Part shown: positions 1-7,200 of the stretch, piece after piece
Numbering within the stretch: the first letter of the stretch is position 1
Layout: the number at the start of each line of letters is the position of its first letter
DNA from: Prevotellaceae bacterium
GTDB lineage: Bacteria; Bacteroidota; Bacteroidia; Bacteroidales; Bacteroidaceae
NCBI GenBank assembly: GCA_021153165.1
Contig: JAGKTZ010000077.1
Coordinates: forward strand, 1-8,121
DNA: 8,121 nt
Direction of reading: 5' to 3'
Notes under the pieces: model-generated
Told to the model about the DNA's origin: nothing
What the model saw: the letters and a program-made list of their open reading frames with translations, nothing else
Database searches by the model: none
Position numbers and translations under genes: made by a program

Positions 1-46
1 CTCACAATATAAATTCACTTCTGCAAATGTACGCATATTTTCTTTA

Positions 47-73
47 TTGGTTTCGAAAAAAAACTTAATTTTG
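47..73 (+). promoter_or_regulatory. Possible Bacteroidetes-type promoter of the menA cluster
   Basis: TAATTTTG at 66-73 matches the Bacteroidetes -7 element TAnnTTTG exactly. A TTG at 47-49 could be the -33 element, but the spacing is somewhat short. If real, transcription would start almost at the menA ATG (82), giving a very short or absent leader. That is a reason for caution: the box could be chance in an A/T-rich stretch, and the true promoter could lie left of the window. Bases 1-46 show nothing else recognisable. Confidence 0.3.
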
Positions 74-81
74 TCTTTGTT

Positions 82-984
82 ATGGAACAAATAAAGCAAC
101 ATTCACTCAAAGCATGGTGGCTGGCAGCTCGACCCAAGACGCTCTCTGCCGCCCTTATCCCAGTAATCACCGCCTCGGCATTGGCATTCAGCGACGGCGC
201 CTTCGATTGGTGCAAAGCCTTGCTGTGCGTAGCCTTTGCAGCCTGTATGCAGATTGCGGCAAATATGATCAACGACCTCTATGACTACCTGCGAGGTACG
301 GATGGCGAGGAGCGACTCGGTCCACGCAGAGCCTGTGCCCAAGGTTGGATTTCTCCCCGTGCGATGCGCGGTGGAATAGCCGTGATGTTGTTGCTGGCTG
401 GTGTATTCGGTGTGGGTCTGCTCCTCACCTCGTCAGCACCATGGCTACTGCTGGGTATCGGTGCCGCTTGTGTGGTATTCGCTTTCCTCTATACGTTGTT
501 GCTCAGCTACTGTGCGATGGGCGACCTGCTCGTGTGGATATTCTTTGGTCCCGTACCCGTAGCAGGCACCTACTTTGTGCAGACAGGCACCGTGACCCCC
601 GACGTGTGGTGGCTCTCGGCGGCTTGCGGTCTCCTGATCGACACGCTATTGGTCGTCAACAATTATCGAGACCGCGACACCGACCGTGCAGTGGGCAAGC
701 GCACGATCATCGTTGTCCTGGGCGAAACGTTTGGCAGTTACTTCTACTTGCTACAAGGTCTGTTGGCCTACGCCTGCGTCGCACTGATGGCGCTCGACAA
801 TAGCGTGTGGTTGACCATCCTGCCGATGTTCTACCTCCTGCCCCACTACTTGACCTGGCGCAAGATGATACAGATCAACCGAGGCAAAGCGCTGAATCGC
901 ATCCTGGGGTTCACCTCGCGCAATATGTTGATGATGGGCGTACTTGTCGCTATCGCGTTTATACTGGGCGGACTGGGGTTGTAA
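82..984 (+). CDS. menA: 1,4-dihydroxy-2-naphthoate polyprenyltransferase (MenA), UbiA family
   Basis: MenA transfers a polyprenyl chain to 1,4-dihydroxy-2-naphthoate in the inner membrane, giving demethylmenaquinone, the step before the final methylation to menaquinone. The 300-residue length is usual. The N-terminus carries the family pattern KAWWLAARPKTL (10-21). The first Asp-rich prenyl-diphosphate/Mg2+ site is NDLYDYLRGTD (64-74, acidic residues D65, D68, D74). The second is NNYRDRDTD (193-201, D197, D199, D201). Hydrophobic stretches between and after them fit a polytopic UbiA-fold protein. Both catalytic motifs are intact. The ATG at 82 is chosen because the family's conserved N-terminal motif follows closely; no Shine-Dalgarno sequence is visible, as is common in Bacteroidetes. 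It is the first gene of the + strand cluster, 81 bp before the MATE transporter. UbiA relatives such as UbiA itself are less likely, given the NNYRDRDTD form typical of MenA and a menaquinone-using clade. Confidence 0.93.
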   Translation: MEQIKQHSLKAWWLAARPKTLSAALIPVITASALAFSDGAFDWCKALLCVAFAACMQIAANMINDLYDYLRGTDGEERLGPRRACAQGWISPRAMRGGIAVMLLLAGVFGVGLLLTSSAPWLLLGIGAACVVFAFLYTLLLSYCAMGDLLVWIFFGPVPVAGTYFVQTGTVTPDVWWLSAACGLLIDTLLVVNNYRDRDTDRAVGKRTIIVVLGETFGSYFYLLQGLLAYACVALMALDNSVWLTILPMFYLLPHYLTWRKMIQINRGKALNRILGFTSRNMLMMGVLVAIAFILGGLGL

Positions 985-1053
985 AGAAAAAAAGGAAGGA
1001 GGAGCAGGGAGAAGATGTCATAGCCCCCGTATGTATTCCTCCGTCTGCTATAC

Positions 1054-1065
1054 ATTATATATAAT
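1054..1065 (+). promoter_or_regulatory. A/T palindrome abutting the MATE start codon
   Basis: ATTATATATAAT is a perfect 12-bp palindrome ending directly at the ATG of the MATE gene. The same 12-mer occurs at 3208-3219, two bases before the metallophosphoesterase ATG. Bacteroidetes initiate translation with A/T-rich, unstructured pre-start regions instead of Shine-Dalgarno pairing, so this most likely supports ribosome access. A promoter-like role is possible but unsupported. Confidence 0.4.
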
Positions 1066-2439
1066 ATGAAAAATCAAAATAAGTTCAACGAATTAGCCGA
1101 GAAACCAGTAGGACGCCTATTGGCTTCCTATGCCTTGCCTGCCATCGTGGCTATGACGGCTTCGTCGATCTATAATATCGTAGACGGCATCTTCATCGGA
1201 CAAGGGGTGGGCGAACATGCCATCATGGGATTGGCACTGACCTCTCCGCTGATGTCGCTGACCGCAGCCTTTGGCGCAATGGTCGGTGTGGGTGCGGCCA
1301 CACTGATGTCTATCCGTTTGGGACAAAAAGACTATGGCACTGCGCGCAAAATCCTGGGCAACGTCGTGTTAATGAATGTAGCTATGGGCCTACTGCTGGG
1401 GATCATTTTGCAAGTCTTTCTCACACCGATCCTCACCTTCTTTGGTGCCAGCGCTGACACGTTGCCCTATGCCCATGAATTTATGACGGTGATCCTTGCC
1501 GGCAATGTGGTGACACACCTTTATTTTGGTCTGAATGCTATGCTACGTTCGACCAATCGTCCGAAGCTGGCGATGTACTCTACATTTGGCACAGTGGGAA
1601 TCAACCTGGTGTTGGCGCCTATATTTATATTTGTATTCGAATGGGGCATCAGTGGTGCAGCATGGGCTACGGTGGTGGCGCAACTTTGTATGCTGATATG
1701 GCAACTACGACTTTTTTCCAACAAAGCAGATTTTATTCATTTGGAACGAAGCACGCTGCGTCCCGAACCTCGCATCATGCGCGAATCCCTACTGATCGGT
1801 TTGCCACAGTTCCTGGTCAATGCTTGCGCCTGCTTGGTGGCTGTGGTCATCACCCGCTCTATGTCGACGTATGGTGGTGATGTTGCCGTGGGCGCCTTTG
1901 GTATCTCCAACCGCCTGATCATGTTTATCGTCTTCGTGGTCGTTGGTTTGAATCAAGGTATGCAACCGATTGCTGGCTACAACTATGGTGCGGGCCACAT
2001 GGACCGACTAATCAGCGTCGTCAAACTGACCATCCTCTTTGCCACCATCATCACCACCACAGGGTTTGCCGTGGGTGTATTCTTCCCCGAGCCCTGCGTA
2101 GCGGTCTTTGCCAAAGATGCGCCCGAGCTGGTGGCCGAAGCCGCACATGGCTTCAGCATCGCCGTGCTGTTCTTCCCCTTCGTCGGCATGCAAATTGTGT
2201 CGACCGCCTTCTTCCAAAGTATCGGAATGGCAGGCAAGAGTATTTTCCTATCGCTCACTCGGCAAATGCTATTCCTGCTGCCGGCATTGTTCATACTCCC
2301 CCACTTCTTCGAGCGCCCCACCGACGGCGTATGGTGGTCGGGACCGGTGTCAGACGCTATGGCTTCGATACTATCTGCCGTATTGTTGGTGCAGCAATTC
2401 CGTAAGTTGAGAGACAGGCAAACCAAGCTGGCAGAATAA
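1066..2439 (+). CDS. MATE family multidrug efflux transporter (MepA-like)
   Basis: This is a predicted inner-membrane antiporter of 457 residues, the usual length for the multidrug and toxic compound extrusion family. MATE proteins expel cationic drugs and other organic compounds in exchange for Na+ or H+. About twelve hydrophobic segments can be read. The N-terminal half shows the opening pattern of MepA-like members: EKPVGRLL, then YALPAIVAM, then a region with DGIFIGQGVGEHA. Next comes GAATLMSIRLGQKDY, a typical cytoplasmic loop. The second half carries GLNQGMQPIAGYNYGA (about 293-308), a hallmark of the MepA-like subgroup. The ATG at 1066 follows an A/T palindrome and precedes the conserved N-terminus. 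The gene lies 81 bp after menA and 82 bp before the kinase-like gene, and no regulator is adjacent. The family is clear, but substrates cannot be told from sequence; drug export is the family's role and is not shown here. Confidence 0.9.
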   Translation: MKNQNKFNELAEKPVGRLLASYALPAIVAMTASSIYNIVDGIFIGQGVGEHAIMGLALTSPLMSLTAAFGAMVGVGAATLMSIRLGQKDYGTARKILGNVVLMNVAMGLLLGIILQVFLTPILTFFGASADTLPYAHEFMTVILAGNVVTHLYFGLNAMLRSTNRPKLAMYSTFGTVGINLVLAPIFIFVFEWGISGAAWATVVAQLCMLIWQLRLFSNKADFIHLERSTLRPEPRIMRESLLIGLPQFLVNACACLVAVVITRSMSTYGGDVAVGAFGISNRLIMFIVFVVVGLNQGMQPIAGYNYGAGHMDRLISVVKLTILFATIITTTGFAVGVFFPEPCVAVFAKDAPELVAEAAHGFSIAVLFFPFVGMQIVSTAFFQSIGMAGKSIFLSLTRQMLFLLPALFILPHFFERPTDGVWWSGPVSDAMASILSAVLLVQQFRKLRDRQTKLAE

Positions 2440-2521
2440 GCCAAAGTCCTGCCCCATCCTAACGCCGAGTGCGACATTTCACGACAAATTGATTTTCTAC
2501 CGAACCAAATATTCCCCCTCT

Positions 2522-3166
2522 ATGAATACACCTTCTTCACCCCAGCCTTCCCCCTTTGTCATCAACATCGGACGCCAATTGGGCAGCGGCGGCAGTGCTA
2601 TCGGCCGTGCGTTGGCAGAAGCGATGGGAGCTCGATATTACGACAAGGAGATTTTGCATCTGGCAGCACAGGAGAGCGGTTTTAGTCCCGAATTCTTCGA
2701 GCGCCACGACGAGCGCAAGGGCTTCTTTCACTCCCTGCTGGGCACGATATCTCCGGTGCTGAATATCAGTGGCGGCGACTTCTATAGCAGCGCCGTGAGC
2801 GACGACAAACTTTTTCAATTGCAGGCCGAAGCCATCCGCCACGTGGCGAGCGAGTGCGACTGTGTCTTTGTGGGCAGATGTGCCGACTATGTGTTGCGCG
2901 ATCATCCCCGTGCGCTCAACGTCTTCATCACCGCCGATCCAGCCGACCGTATTCGCCGCATCTGCGACAGCATGCAGGTGAGCCCAGCCGAAGCCGAGAA
3001 ACTGATGCATCAGGGCGACGCCGACCGTGCGGCCTACTACAACTTCTACACCGCTGGACACTGGGGAGCAGCCGCTGGCTACCACCTCTGCATCAACTCC
3101 TCGGTGTGCGGCATCGAGGGAGCGGTGGAAATCATCAAGGATTTTGCAAGGCGCAAGTTGGGATAA
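2522..3166 (+). CDS. Cytidylate-kinase-like P-loop protein (Cytidylate_kin2 family)
   Basis: This 214-residue protein belongs by pattern to the cytidylate-kinase-like family (PF13189), common in Bacteroidetes and Firmicutes and mostly uncharacterised. Seen features: a nucleotide-binding loop GRQLGSGGSAIG (17-28) after a beta strand FVINI; YYDKEIL (39-45), which matches the segment following the loop in this family; and FVGRCADYVL (about 116-125), followed by a strand (ALNVFITA) and an Arg-rich segment ADRIRRI resembling the lid of NMP kinases. The Walker A lysine of ordinary kinases is absent and the family's GSGG form is present, so phosphotransfer to CMP should not be assumed; the organism presumably has a canonical cmk elsewhere. 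The ATG at 2522 is preferred. An in-frame TTG at 2489 would add 11 residues with no family character. The gene sits 55 bp upstream of the metallophosphoesterase, in the same direction and probably in the same transcript. The family assignment is firm; substrate and role are unknown. Confidence 0.82.
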   Translation: MNTPSSPQPSPFVINIGRQLGSGGSAIGRALAEAMGARYYDKEILHLAAQESGFSPEFFERHDERKGFFHSLLGTISPVLNISGGDFYSSAVSDDKLFQLQAEAIRHVASECDCVFVGRCADYVLRDHPRALNVFITADPADRIRRICDSMQVSPAEAEKLMHQGDADRAAYYNFYTAGHWGAAAGYHLCINSSVCGIEGAVEIIKDFARRKLG

Positions 3167-3207
3167 AGCCTCCCTCACCCTATCTACACCATACGACACT
3201 ACACCTT

Positions 3208-3219
3208 ATTATATATAAT
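3208..3219 (+). promoter_or_regulatory. A/T palindrome just upstream of the metallophosphoesterase start
   Basis: This is a second exact copy of ATTATATATAAT, two bases before the ATG at 3222. The flanks differ from those of the copy at 1054-1065, so it is not a duplication of a longer segment. An unstructured translation-initiation region is the simplest reading. Confidence 0.4.
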
Positions 3220-3221
3220 AT

Positions 3222-3713
3222 ATGAAACGCATCGGTCTACTGTCCGACACACACGGCTATTGGGACGCCCGCTACGAAAAATACTTTTCCCCTTGCGACG
3301 AGATATGGCATGCCGGAGACATTGGCTCCATAGAATTGGCCGAGCGGCTGAACGCCATACGTCCGCTGCGTGCAGTGTGTGGCAATATCGACGGAGGCGA
3401 ATTGCGCCGCCTCTACCCCACTACTCTGCGTTTCAAATGCGAGGAAGCCGACATCTTGATGAAGCACATCGGCGGTTATCCTGGGAAATACGACCGCAGC
3501 ATCGCTGGCACCTTGTTCGTACGTCCGCCCCAGCTATTCATTTCTGGTCACTCGCACATCTTGAAGGTGATCTACGACCAAACCCTGAATTGTCTGCACA
3601 TCAACCCCGGTGCAGCTGGCAAGCAAGGTTGGCATCAAAAGCGCACCCTCGTTCGTTTCGTCGTAGACGGCAGGGAGTTCCGAGATCTGGAGGTCATCGA
3701 ATTGGGCGAATAG
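3222..3713 (+). CDS. YfcE/MJ0936-type metallophosphoesterase
   Basis: This is a small cytoplasmic calcineurin-like phosphoesterase of 163 residues, the normal size for the YfcE/MJ0936 family, whose members hydrolyse phosphodiesters with two divalent metals (often Mn2+ or Ni2+). All metal-site motifs are present in order: SDTHG (8-12; D9, H11), HAGD (30-33; D33), GNID (54-57; N55), KHIGG (81-85; H82) and GHSH (109-112; H110, H112). They are followed by the INPGAAG signature (127-133) typical of this subfamily. The active site therefore looks complete. The ATG at 3222 starts directly with the first beta strand (KRIGLLSD), so no other start fits. The gene is last in the + strand cluster and is followed 40 bp later by a strong intrinsic terminator. 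The physiological substrate is unknown; members act on cyclic nucleotides or phosphodiesters in vitro. No signal peptide or membrane segment is seen. Confidence 0.9.
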   Translation: MKRIGLLSDTHGYWDARYEKYFSPCDEIWHAGDIGSIELAERLNAIRPLRAVCGNIDGGELRRLYPTTLRFKCEEADILMKHIGGYPGKYDRSIAGTLFVRPPQLFISGHSHILKVIYDQTLNCLHINPGAAGKQGWHQKRTLVRFVVDGREFRDLEVIELGE

Positions 3714-3753
3714 GTCTCGCCTCTATCACATAGGCCACAATATTATATTATGT

Positions 3754-3785
3754 ATAGGCGTCACACGTGTGATGCCTATTTTTTT
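3754..3785 (+). terminator. Intrinsic terminator ending the menA-metallophosphoesterase cluster
   Basis: Positions 3754-3779 form a near-perfect 26-base inverted repeat. The arms ATAGGCGTCAC and GTGATGCCTAT pair with one G-U wobble around a short ACGT loop. Seven T residues follow (3779-3785). The opposite strand has no T-tract on the other side of the stem, so it acts for + strand transcripts only. It lies 40 bp after the metallophosphoesterase stop and is the first terminator after menA, which supports a four-gene transcript. Confidence 0.85.
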
Positions 3786-3786
3786 G

Positions 3787-3876
3787 TCAACAAGGGTCTA
3801 TCAGCGACAAGGCCTTCTGCACATTGTCCACCCCATCGCGTTTCTCGCAAAGGGTGAATATTTCACGCCGCGGGAC
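3787..3876 (-). pseudogene. Possible 3' remnant of a lost gene (29 codons)
   Basis: The minus strand holds an open stretch that begins after two consecutive stop codons (TAATAA at 3877-3882) and ends with TGA at 3787-3789. Its translation includes REIFTLCEKRDG and ends in ALSLIDPC. It looks protein-like, with an amphipathic helix pattern (VDNVQKALSLI) and codons such as GAG, CGC, GTG, CAG, GCC and CTG that resemble genuine genes here. No start codon precedes it, so it cannot be an intact gene. I do not recognise the parent family. It could be the tail of a deleted gene or part of a dispersed element; chance is also possible at this length. Confidence 0.25.
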
Positions 3877-3915
3877 TTATTAAACAACCCAAACATTTAT
3901 TGAGTCGAAGACCTA

Positions 3916-4064
3916 CTTAAAACCTTTTTGGACAGAAAGAGGAACCAATTTTCGACAGCGCTTTGACCTTTTCAAACAAGCCCTAACCTTTTTCAAAAAA
4001 GCCTTAACCTTTTTTCAACGAGACGTCGCGAAATTTTCACGAGGCCTTGACTTTTTTTGAGCAA
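3916..4064. repeat. Degenerate tandem array, about 7 units with roughly 21-bp period
   Basis: Units begin near 3916, 3938, 3960, 3980, 4001, 4022 and 4044. The three central units (3960-4021) are the clearest and follow GCYYTRACCTTTTTCAAA plus a few A-rich bases. The outer four are weaker, but each keeps a T-tract in register. The CC (or equivalent) preceding each T-tract falls at 3923, 3945, 3967, 3987, 4008, about 4029 and 4050, so spacing is 20-22 bp, close to two helical turns. T-tracts phased this way favour intrinsic DNA curvature. The array lies between two convergent terminators and is not coding in any frame I trust. Its function is unknown. Confidence 0.6.
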
Positions 4065-4146
4065 ATAAAAGGAATGAATAAAGGGGAGTAATATCTGGAG
4101 GCTGTTAGGAGAGGAAGTACAAACAGAGGCAAGGGGAAAAGGGCAC
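4065..4146. other. Purine-rich intergenic stretch, nothing recognised
   Basis: Between the 21-bp array and the terminator of the right-hand gene the + strand is rich in A and G. I see no open frame with coding character, no hairpin and no promoter match. A 61-codon minus-strand frame crosses the array and terminator (3993-4178) but has low-complexity composition and is not accepted. Confidence 0.5.
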
Positions 4147-4186
4147 AAAAAAACTCCGCCAACATCCATGGGGAACATTGGCGGAG
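4147..4186 (-). terminator. Intrinsic terminator of the GH85 gene
   Basis: Arms CTCCGCCAA (4154-4162) and TTGGCGGAG (4178-4186) pair perfectly over 9 bp around a 15-base loop. Read on the minus strand, the stem is followed by seven T residues (4147-4153). It lies 65 bp after the stop codon of the minus-strand enzyme gene and faces the + strand terminator at 3754-3785 across the convergent region. Confidence 0.85.
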
Positions 4187-4197
4187 ATTGTTTTATG

Positions 4198-4226
4198 CCT
4201 CAGTCACCACAAGGGGTGAACTGAGG
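4198..4226 (-). other. Additional 3'-UTR hairpin of the GH85 transcript
   Basis: CCTCAGT (4198-4204) pairs with ACTGAGG (4220-4226), and CACC (4205-4208) with GGTG (4215-4218), leaving one bulged A and a six-base loop. No T-tract follows on either strand, so it is not a standard terminator. It lies between the GH85 stop and the terminator and may stabilise the mRNA 3' end or cap a processed end. Confidence 0.5.
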
Positions 4227-4251
4227 AGATTTGTATTATTCAAACGTGGAA

Positions 4252-7200
4252 TTACTTGTTGAGCAATTTCACTGTGCGAACTACTTGGCCATCCTTTTCG
4301 ACGCTGAGTACGTAGTTGCCCACTTGACCGAGAGTCAATTGAACCTTAGCACCAGCTGCGAGTTGTTGAGCCTTGTTAGCTACGAGTTGACCTGCAGCGT
4401 TGTATACGTTGATGCGGTAGTCGCCTGCTTCTGCTACTTCTACGAATGCAGCACCGTTTACGGTGTAAGCCTTCACTTCGTCAGCAGCAGCATTGTCAAC
4501 GCCTACAGGAGCAGTAACCTTGATCACGCGGAATGTCTTTTGCGCTTGACCGAGTGAGTTAGCCAAAGTCAATGTCACTTCGTAGTCACCTTCCTTAGCA
4601 TAAGTCAACTTAGCTGAACCAGCTTCGCCGTTACCAGTCACTTCTGATACGATACCCTTCTTAGCCTTCCAAGTTGGGAGAGTAGTTACAGGATAAGCTG
4701 TACCTGAGATGAATGGACAACCTGAAGTATATTCAGATTCTACCCATGAGAATACGCCTTGACCTTCGGCACCTGTTGCAGCATAGTCGTGGCAACCAGC
4801 TTGTACGCCAGTCTTAGCACCAGCAGATGGGAATGTGAAGTCCGTACCAGCCTTAGTTTCGAGGCCCCAGAATGCGAGTACGTCTGCAGGGAGGTTGTCG
4901 TCTGTGAGGTCGCCCATAGAAGCCTTAACTTCGTCAGCAGAGATAGCCTTGTTCCAGATAGTGAAGTTGTCAATTACACCATCGATACCAGCGCGGCCGT
5001 GAGCAGCACCACCGACAGAGATCACTTGGTTTGCAGTGATTTCGTATACGTCTGCTTCGTAGCCAGGAGCGCCATTGAAGTAGCGGTCGCCGTTTGCTTG
5101 ACGGTTCCAGCGAGTGACTTCTTGCTTCACACCATTCACGTAGTATTCGCCCTTGAACTTACCGCTTTCGTCATAGTCGAATGTATAAGCGATGTGTACC
5201 CAGTTACCTACTGGCAACTTAGTGTTGTCATACTTATAGCGGAGCTCGTTGTTGTTTGTGCGGTCAGTACCACGCCAAGTGAATGAAGTCATAGCACCAG
5301 TTTCGTCGATATTGCTCCACAACCAACCCCAGTCAGTCTTGGGCCATGCATCAAGCTTGTAAGCAACTGCGAGCAATTGAGTTTCACCAGCAGCAAGCTT
5401 GTTGATCTTCAACCAGAATGATACAGAGAAGTCTTTCTTGCCTTGCAAGTCGAGATCACCAGCCTTAGTACCGAAGCGCTTTTCCTTGAGGTCTACACCT
5501 TGTGAACCAGCACCGTCGGCAGCACGACCTGTGTAAGCGAGGTCAACGAAGTCGCCAGCTACTACTTCGATATCTGCTTCCTTGCCGTTAGCAGTGAGTG
5601 TGTAGATTTCGGGCAGTGCACCGATGCCTTCGCCAGTGATTTGTACGAAGCTACCGAATGTAAGAGTAGTAGTAGAAGTGTTGCCCTCTGCATCGCGTAC
5701 GACACCTGTCAAGTGCAGGTCGTAGCTACCAGTTTCTGCCAAACCGTCGCAAGTCACTGTGTGACCTTCGCCCTTGAACACTTCTTCGCCAGCCAAGTTG
5801 ACGAGCTTCCATGTAGCGCTTTCGTGACGTGGGTCAACGTATGACATTTCGAAAGATTCGTTTGGCTTGATTGTGTTCTTGCTGCATTGGATATTGTCGT
5901 CGTATACGTATGCAGGTGCATCCATATAGTTGCTCCAAGCGATCGCAGATTCAGACTTGTGGTCGAGAGCTACAGCGCTCACACCTACGCGAACGCGGTC
6001 CTTATTCACCTTCAAATTCATAGGAATGTTGTACATCAAACCAGCCCATGAAGAAGTGATACCCATGAAGACGGCTTCTTGGCCTTCTTGTTGTGCGTAG
6101 AGCTTGAAGAATGCTGTATTTACATCGATATTGTAGCAAGGTTCGCCAGCAGGCTTGTTGTTAGGCATGTTGAAGATGACCTTAGCATCTACGCCATACT
6201 TGCTGTTTGAAAGTACAGCCGAGCTTGCCAATACTGGAGTAGCAGGAGTAGCAACAGTACCACGTACGATTGAGAATTCACCCAAGTAGAGGTCCATATC
6301 CTTAGCATTTTGGAAGTGCAATGCTACGAGTGCGATAGTCTTGCCTGCCAATTCTTCGCCTACTGTGAATTGCTTTTCGTACCAAACGTCTTCGTCTGCT
6401 TCGGTCTTGCCATTTACAACGACGAACTTATCTTCTGCCAAAGCAACCTTTTCATTGCCCTTAGCGGTGAATACCAAGTTTACGTTTTCAGCAACACCCT
6501 TCTTCAACTTATAAGTAAAGGTGATCACGTCGCCTGCTTGGAGCGCATACTCAGTCTTGAAGAGGTGGAGGTATTCGTCGGCAGTGTTACCGAAGATACG
6601 TGCTGTAGAACCACCAACGTAAGCTTCGTCCCAAGTAAATTCTGCATCAAGGCCATTAGCTACGACGTCTGTGCCGAGCAAGCTCTTGGTGAACCACCAG
6701 CGCCATGTTGGCAAGTAGTCCTGCGCACCGATGTTATACCATTCCTTGTCGTGTTGACGCACGCCCTTCCAGTTGAAGTACTTACCATTACCGAGGTTGA
6801 AATAAGTCACGAGCGCTTCTTCGCCCAAATCCCACTTCATCGCACTGCGAGCAGTCATGAATGTAGACATACCGTGGTAAGATACGTTGTCAGCATGATA
6901 TTTCATTGAGTTGGTTACAGCAGGAGTGTTGGCTGGGTTGCGAGTACCACCAGTAAACCAACGTTCTGTACGCAATTGGTAAGTACGTTGCTTCACTTCG
7001 GGTTCACTACCCTTTTCACCACGGCTTTCCCAGAACATATTTTCACTGTGCGCACCCCACAGACCGATTGAGATAGGATATTGTTGGAGCAATGGCCAGT
7101 TGTTAGTGCCGGGTTCAGCACCTTGCATATTCACACCTGCATAGAGGTCGAGCGGACTACGACCTATGTTGTTAGCATAGTTCACCGAATTGCTGAGCAA

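Noticed and set aside
991..1023. Shine-Dalgarno-like purine run (GGAAGGAGGAG) followed by an ATG at 1015
   Set aside because: The frame stops after two codons (ATG TCA TAG), and the next gene starts more than 50 bp away. Bacteroidetes rarely rely on this signal.
2489..2521. TTG start giving an 11-residue longer kinase-like protein
   Set aside because: The added residues have no family character, and an ATG at 2522 is placed normally before the first beta strand.
2537..3199. A 220-codon minus-strand open frame opposite the kinase-like gene
   Set aside because: The + strand frame carries clear family motifs (GRQLGSGG, YYDKEIL). The antisense frame has low-complexity Ala/Val/His composition and no start context.
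3750..3857. A 35-codon + strand frame starting with an ATG after an A/T-rich stretch
   Set aside because: It runs through the intrinsic terminator stem and its T-tract, and its translation has no protein-like features.
3854..3866. Short inverted repeat GTGAA-TAT-TTCAC as an operator or terminator
   Set aside because: Only 5 bp per arm with no T-tract, and it lies inside the possible gene remnant; expected by chance.
3916..4064. CRISPR array
   Set aside because: The units are contiguous and degenerate with no unique spacers, and no cas genes are nearby.
4759..5286. A 175-codon open frame on the + strand, opposite the GH85 gene
   Set aside because: It is antisense to a well-supported enzyme gene. 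The translation has no recognisable motif, and it stays open because the real gene avoids TTA, CTA and TCA codons.
6310..6909. A 199-codon + strand open frame opposite the GH85 gene
   Set aside because: Same codon-bias shadow; Cys- and Val-rich composition atypical of a real protein, with no motifs.
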